In this document: positions 6,808 to 8,748 of the stretch, one piece after another | How positions within the stretch are numbered: the first letter of the stretch is position 1 | Layout of the letters: each line of letters begins with the position of its first letter | From: Thermoleophilaceae bacterium | Lineage (GTDB): Bacteria; Actinomycetota; Thermoleophilia; Solirubrobacterales; Thermoleophilaceae | Direction of reading: 5' to 3' | DNA: 8,748 nt | Assembly (NCBI GenBank): GCA_013696905.1 | Contig: JACCXP010000217.1 | Coordinates: 1-8,748, forward strand | Notes under the pieces: generated by a model | What the model saw: only the letters and a program-made list of their open reading frames with translations | Told to the model about the DNA's origin: nothing | Database searches by the model: none | Made by a program: the position numbers and the translations under genes

Positions 6808-7569
6808 GTGGCGTTCAAGCGCGTGATCCCGTGCCTCGATGTGGACGCCGGTCGCGTCGTCAAGGGAGTCAACTTCGTCGGCATCCGCGACGCCGGCGAT
6901 CCGGTCGAGCTGGCGCTGCGCTACCAGGACGAGGGCGCCGACGAGCTGTGCTTCCTCGACATCACCGCCTCACACGAGAAGCGCGAGACGATCGTCGAGC
7001 TCGCGCGCCGCACCGCCGACGAGGTCTTCATCCCGTTCACGATCGGGGGCGGCGTGCGCAGCGTCGCCGACGCACAGGCGGTGCTCGACGCGGGGGCCGA
7101 CAAGGTGTCGGTCAACTCCGCCGCGGTGGCGAGACCGCGACTCATCGCCGAGCTCGCCGAGGTCTTCGGCGCCCAGGCCGTCGTGCTCGCGATCGACGCC
7201 CGGCGGCGCGAGGGCGAGCCGTCGCGCTACGAAGTGTTCGTGGCCGGCGGGCGGACGGCCACGGGTCGCGACGCCGTCGAATGGGCGCGCGAGGGCGTGG
7301 AGCGCGGGGCGGGCGAGATCCTGCTGACCTCGATGGATCGCGACGGCACCGAGGACGGCTACGAGCTCGAGCTCACGCGGGCGGTCTCAGACGCCGTGCC
7401 CGTGCCAGTGATCGCCTCGGGCGGCGCCGGCTCGCCCGACCACCTCGTCGCAGCGGTCGAGCGCGGTGGGGCCGAGGCGGTGCTGGCGGCCTCGATCTTC
7501 CACTACGGCCAGTACACCGTGGAGGAAGCCAAGGCCCGCATGCGTGCCGCGGGGATCCCCGTTCGCTAG
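6808..7569 (+). CDS. hisF: Imidazole glycerol phosphate synthase, cyclase subunit
   Basis: HisF uses ammonia from HisH to convert PRFAR to imidazole glycerol phosphate and AICAR. The 253-residue product is a (beta-alpha)8 barrel homologous to HisA. Catalytic Asp11 lies in [19 protein letters not shown] and Asp130 in VLAIDARR. The phosphate-binding motifs are TIGGGVRS at 78-85 and ASGGAGS at 203-209, with [13 protein letters not shown] at 175-187. Predicted ammonia-gate residues Arg5, Glu46, Lys99 and Glu170 (by alignment with Thermotoga HisF) are present. The start is GTG 6808, two bases after the hisA stop; no strong ribosome binding site is seen. This is the last his gene here. Its TAG shares the palindrome CTAG with the stop of the convergent TetR gene. 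hisI and hisE, which often follow hisF, are absent. Confidence 0.96.
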   Translation: MAFKRVIPCLDVDAGRVVKGVNFVGIRDAGDPVELALRYQDEGADELCFLDITASHEKRETIVELARRTADEVFIPFTIGGGVRSVADAQAVLDAGADKVSVNSAAVARPRLIAELAEVFGAQAVVLAIDARRREGEPSRYEVFVAGGRTATGRDAVEWAREGVERGAGEILLTSMDRDGTEDGYELELTRAVSDAVPVPVIASGGAGSPDHLVAAVERGGAEAVLAASIFHYGQYTVEEAKARMRAAGIPVR

Positions 7570-8180
7570 GAGGCCGGCAGTCGCTCCGGCACCGGGGCGC
7601 TGAGCGCCGCGAGCAGGCGCGTCAGCGCCGGGCGCAGGCCGGCTGGATCGATCTCGCCCGGCTCGGTCAGCGCCTCGAGCAGCAGCCCGTCGACGGCGGC
7701 GATGAGCAGCCGTCCGTCCGTCTCCGGCGCCGCGGAGCCGACTCGTCGCAACAACTCGGTCGCCAGCTCGACGTAGGCCTCCGTCGAGCGCCGTGCGCTC
7801 TCACGCAGCGCGGGGCGCCGGGTCGCTTCGAGCCACAGCTCGTACTGAGCGATCAGCGCCTTGCGCTCACCGGCGAGCGCCGCCAGCATCAGCTCCGCCA
7901 ACCTCTCCGCAGGGGCGGGCCCGACCTCCACCGCGGACAGCAGCTCATCGGCCTCGACCCGGAAGCGAGCTATCTCCTCCTCGGTGGCGAGCTCGAGCGC
8001 GCTCGCGAGCAGGTCGTCGATCGAGCTGAAGTAGTACGTGGTGGCCGCGAGCGGGACGCCCGCCGCTCGCGCGACGCTGCGATGGGTGACGGCCCGGGGC
8101 CCGCGGTCCTCGATCAGCCCCAGCGCCGCGAGCAGCAGAGCGCGCCGCCGCCGCTCGCCGCGCGCCTGGGTCAGGCTCAG
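7566..8180 (-). CDS. TetR-family transcriptional regulator, probable CTG start
   Basis: The frame gives a 204-residue protein if started at CTG 8180-8178. The N-terminus is [20 protein letters not shown] and continues into a helix-turn-helix at about residues 31-53 ([13 protein letters not shown], then TTYYFSS), typical of TetR/AcrR repressors. The C-terminal region, with [15 protein letters not shown] and [11 protein letters not shown], looks like the ligand-binding domain of the TetR_C_31 type (from memory, not searched). No in-frame ATG, GTG or TTG exists before GTG 7931, and starting there would remove the whole DNA-binding domain. CTG 8180 overlaps the upstream SMR stop as CTGA, mimicking the ATGA junctions of the his operon; CTG 8174 is an alternative. 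The stop overlaps the hisF stop on the other strand. It probably represses the SMR gene transcribed just before it. Confidence 0.85.
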   Translation of the reverse strand: MSLTQARGERRRRALLLAALGLIEDRGPRAVTHRSVARAAGVPLAATTYYFSSIDDLLASALELATEEEIARFRVEADELLSAVEVGPAPAERLAELMLAALAGERKALIAQYELWLEATRRPALRESARRSTEAYVELATELLRRVGSAAPETDGRLLIAAVDGLLLEALTEPGEIDPAGLRPALTRLLAALSAPVPERLPAS

Positions 8181-8500
8181 TGCGCGCCCGCGAGGTTGAG
8201 CGAGACGACGCCGGCGATCACGAGCGCCAGGCCGACGATCTTCAGCACAGACACCGCCTCGCCGAGGGCGACCATGCCGATCAGAGCCACGAGCGCCGTG
8301 CCGGCCCCGGCCCAGATCGCATAGACGAACCCGAGCGGGAGCTGGCGCAGGACGATGGCGAGGAAGTAGAAGGAGAGGGCGTAGGCCACGACCATCACAA
8401 CGGAAGGCACCGCGCGCGTGAAGCCCTCCGAGTAGCGCAGGGCCACCGTGCCGATCACCTCGGTCAGGATCGCGAGCGTGAGGACGAGTCCGGCCGCCAT
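8177..8500 (-). CDS. Small multidrug resistance (SMR) efflux transporter, EmrE/Qac-like
   Basis: SMR proteins are four-helix inner-membrane antiporters that work as dimers and expel cationic drugs in exchange for protons. The product is 107 residues, the family's usual size, with four hydrophobic segments at about 4-21, 30-50, 57-76 and 84-103. Residues that line the EmrE substrate site occur at identical numbers: Glu14 in AILTEVIGT, Tyr40, Tyr60 and Trp63 in YAIWAGAG. SEGFTRAVPSV at 24-34 also closely matches EmrE. This points to a drug exporter more than a guanidinium (Gdx/SugE) exporter, though substrate cannot be fixed from sequence. Only one SMR gene is present, so a homodimer is likely. 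ATG 8500 has no ribosome binding site but lies 9 bases after a possible -10 box, suggesting a leaderless message. The TetR gene follows with a 4-base overlap. Confidence 0.94.
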   Translation of the reverse strand: MAAGLVLTLAILTEVIGTVALRYSEGFTRAVPSVVMVVAYALSFYFLAIVLRQLPLGFVYAIWAGAGTALVALIGMVALGEAVSVLKIVGLALVIAGVVSLNLAGAH

Positions 8501-8520
8501 AGTGGGACGATAGTACCAGT
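8501..8520. promoter_or_regulatory. Candidate TetR operator at the SMR start
   Basis: A 20-base imperfect palindrome, centred between 8510 and 8511, matches its reverse complement at 7 of 10 base pairs (half-site A-n-TGG-n-AC-n-A). It directly abuts the SMR ATG and covers the possible -10 box, where a repressor would block transcription. The neighbouring TetR-family regulator is the natural candidate to bind it. A 7-of-10 match is not rare by chance in a region this size. Confidence 0.35.
8510..8515 (-). promoter_or_regulatory. Possible -10 box of the SMR-tetR unit
   Basis: TACTAT on the minus strand lies 9 bases before the SMR ATG and is the best AT-rich hexamer there. Initiation 6-9 bases downstream would give a leaderless or nearly leaderless mRNA, agreeing with the absent ribosome binding site. 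No convincing -35 hexamer is seen. Confidence 0.35.
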
Positions 8521-8568
8521 TTTGCGGTGCGACCGACTAGCCCCCCAAGATCGCCGATGGGCCGGCGC

Positions 8569-8574
8569 TAAAGT
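8569..8574 (+). promoter_or_regulatory. Possible -10 box for the right-hand gene
   Basis: TAAAGT fits the TANNNT pattern common in actinobacterial -10 boxes. It would place transcription start near 8580-8582, just before the TTG start candidates at 8585 and 8597. No clear -35 partner is visible. Confidence 0.3.
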
Positions 8575-8596
8575 GCCGTCACGCTTGCGGCATGAA

Positions 8597-8748
8597 TTGG
8601 AGTCCCCGGTCAGCGGCGCCCCGGTCGCGGTGCCCGGCCTGCGCGAGCGGATCCGGGCGCTACCCCACGCGGGCGACCTGCTGGCGCTGCTCGAGCGACT
8701 GCCGCGGACCTACCTCGTCGGCGGCGCGGTGCGCGACCTGCTGCGGGG
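8597..8748 (+). CDS. tRNA nucleotidyltransferase/poly(A) polymerase family protein, N-terminal part (runs off right edge)
   Basis: An open frame reads LRERIRALPHAGDLLALLERLPRTYLVGGAVRDLLRG at its end. The segment YLVGGAVRDLL is the nucleotide-binding opening of class II CCA-adding enzymes and bacterial poly(A) polymerases, which repair or add the tRNA 3' CCA or add A tails. Only about 50 residues lie in the window, so the catalytic Asp pair and any HD domain are not visible and the exact activity cannot be decided. The start is uncertain: TTG 8597 is given, but GTG 8573, TTG 8585 and GTG 8630 are in the same frame, and none has a clear ribosome binding site. ATG 8592 is in a different frame and gives an implausible Cys/Ser-rich protein. 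It is divergent from the SMR gene. Confidence 0.7.
   Translation, partial: MESPVSGAPVAVPGLRERIRALPHAGDLLALLERLPRTYLVGGAVRDLLR

Noticed and set aside
7596..7608. GC hairpin GGCGC-TGA-GCGCC 26 bases after the hisF stop as a terminator
   Set aside because: Only a 5-pair stem with a 3-base loop, no T-tract, and it lies in the coding sequence of the TetR C-terminus; chance hairpins are common at this GC content.
6696..8324. A 542-codon plus-strand open frame spanning hisF and the TetR/SMR genes
   Set aside because: It is an Arg/Gly/Ala-rich shadow of hisF and of the opposite-strand TetR and SMR genes, with no domain-like composition; such long shadows are normal at this GC content.
8592..8748. 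ATG 8592 as the start of the right-hand gene
   Set aside because: Its frame gives a Cys/Ser/Arg-rich peptide, while the frame one base apart in phase contains the clear YLVGGAVRDLL motif.

Overview
The window is very GC-rich and densely coded, with short or overlapping gene junctions and GTG, TTG and probably CTG starts. Protein sequence and gene content suggest an actinobacterium, possibly a deep-branching lineage such as Thermoleophilia. That placement is inference from MurA and histidine-enzyme sequence style; no rRNA or other phylogenetic marker is present.

Layout. (1) Positions 1-450, minus strand: N-terminal 150 residues of an exported protein with a twin-arginine-like signal peptide; the rest lies left of the window. 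(2) Positions 451-590: divergent intergenic region with the murA ribosome binding site and a small inverted repeat. (3) Positions 591-7569, plus strand: a compact gene run murA-hisZ-hisG-hisD-hisB-hisH-hisA-hisF. The his genes are coupled by 1-4 nt overlaps or a 2 nt gap. (4) Positions 7566-8500, minus strand: a two-gene unit with an EmrE-like small multidrug resistance (SMR) transporter followed by a TetR-family regulator, tail-to-tail with hisF. (5) Positions 8501-8596: divergent control region. (6) From about 8597, plus strand: start of a tRNA nucleotidyltransferase/poly(A) polymerase-family gene, cut by the right edge.

How the genes work together. HisZ and the short-form HisG should form the hetero-oligomeric ATP phosphoribosyltransferase that starts histidine synthesis. 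HisA makes the substrate of the HisH-HisF synthase, whose product is dehydrated by HisB. HisD performs the last two oxidations. The steps normally done by HisE, HisI, HisC and histidinol-phosphate phosphatase are not encoded here and must come from elsewhere. MurA makes the first committed peptidoglycan precursor. It carries Asp in place of the Cys targeted by fosfomycin, so intrinsic fosfomycin resistance is predicted. The SMR/TetR pair looks like a self-regulated drug-efflux module with a candidate operator at the SMR start.

I see no tRNA or rRNA, CRISPR array, insertion sequence or phage gene, and no clearly undescribed multi-gene system. The most notable points are the MurA Cys-to-Asp change, the HisZ-dependent HisG in a probable actinobacterium, murA placed ahead of the his genes, the apparent CTG start of the TetR gene overlapping the SMR stop, and the candidate operator/leaderless start of the SMR gene.
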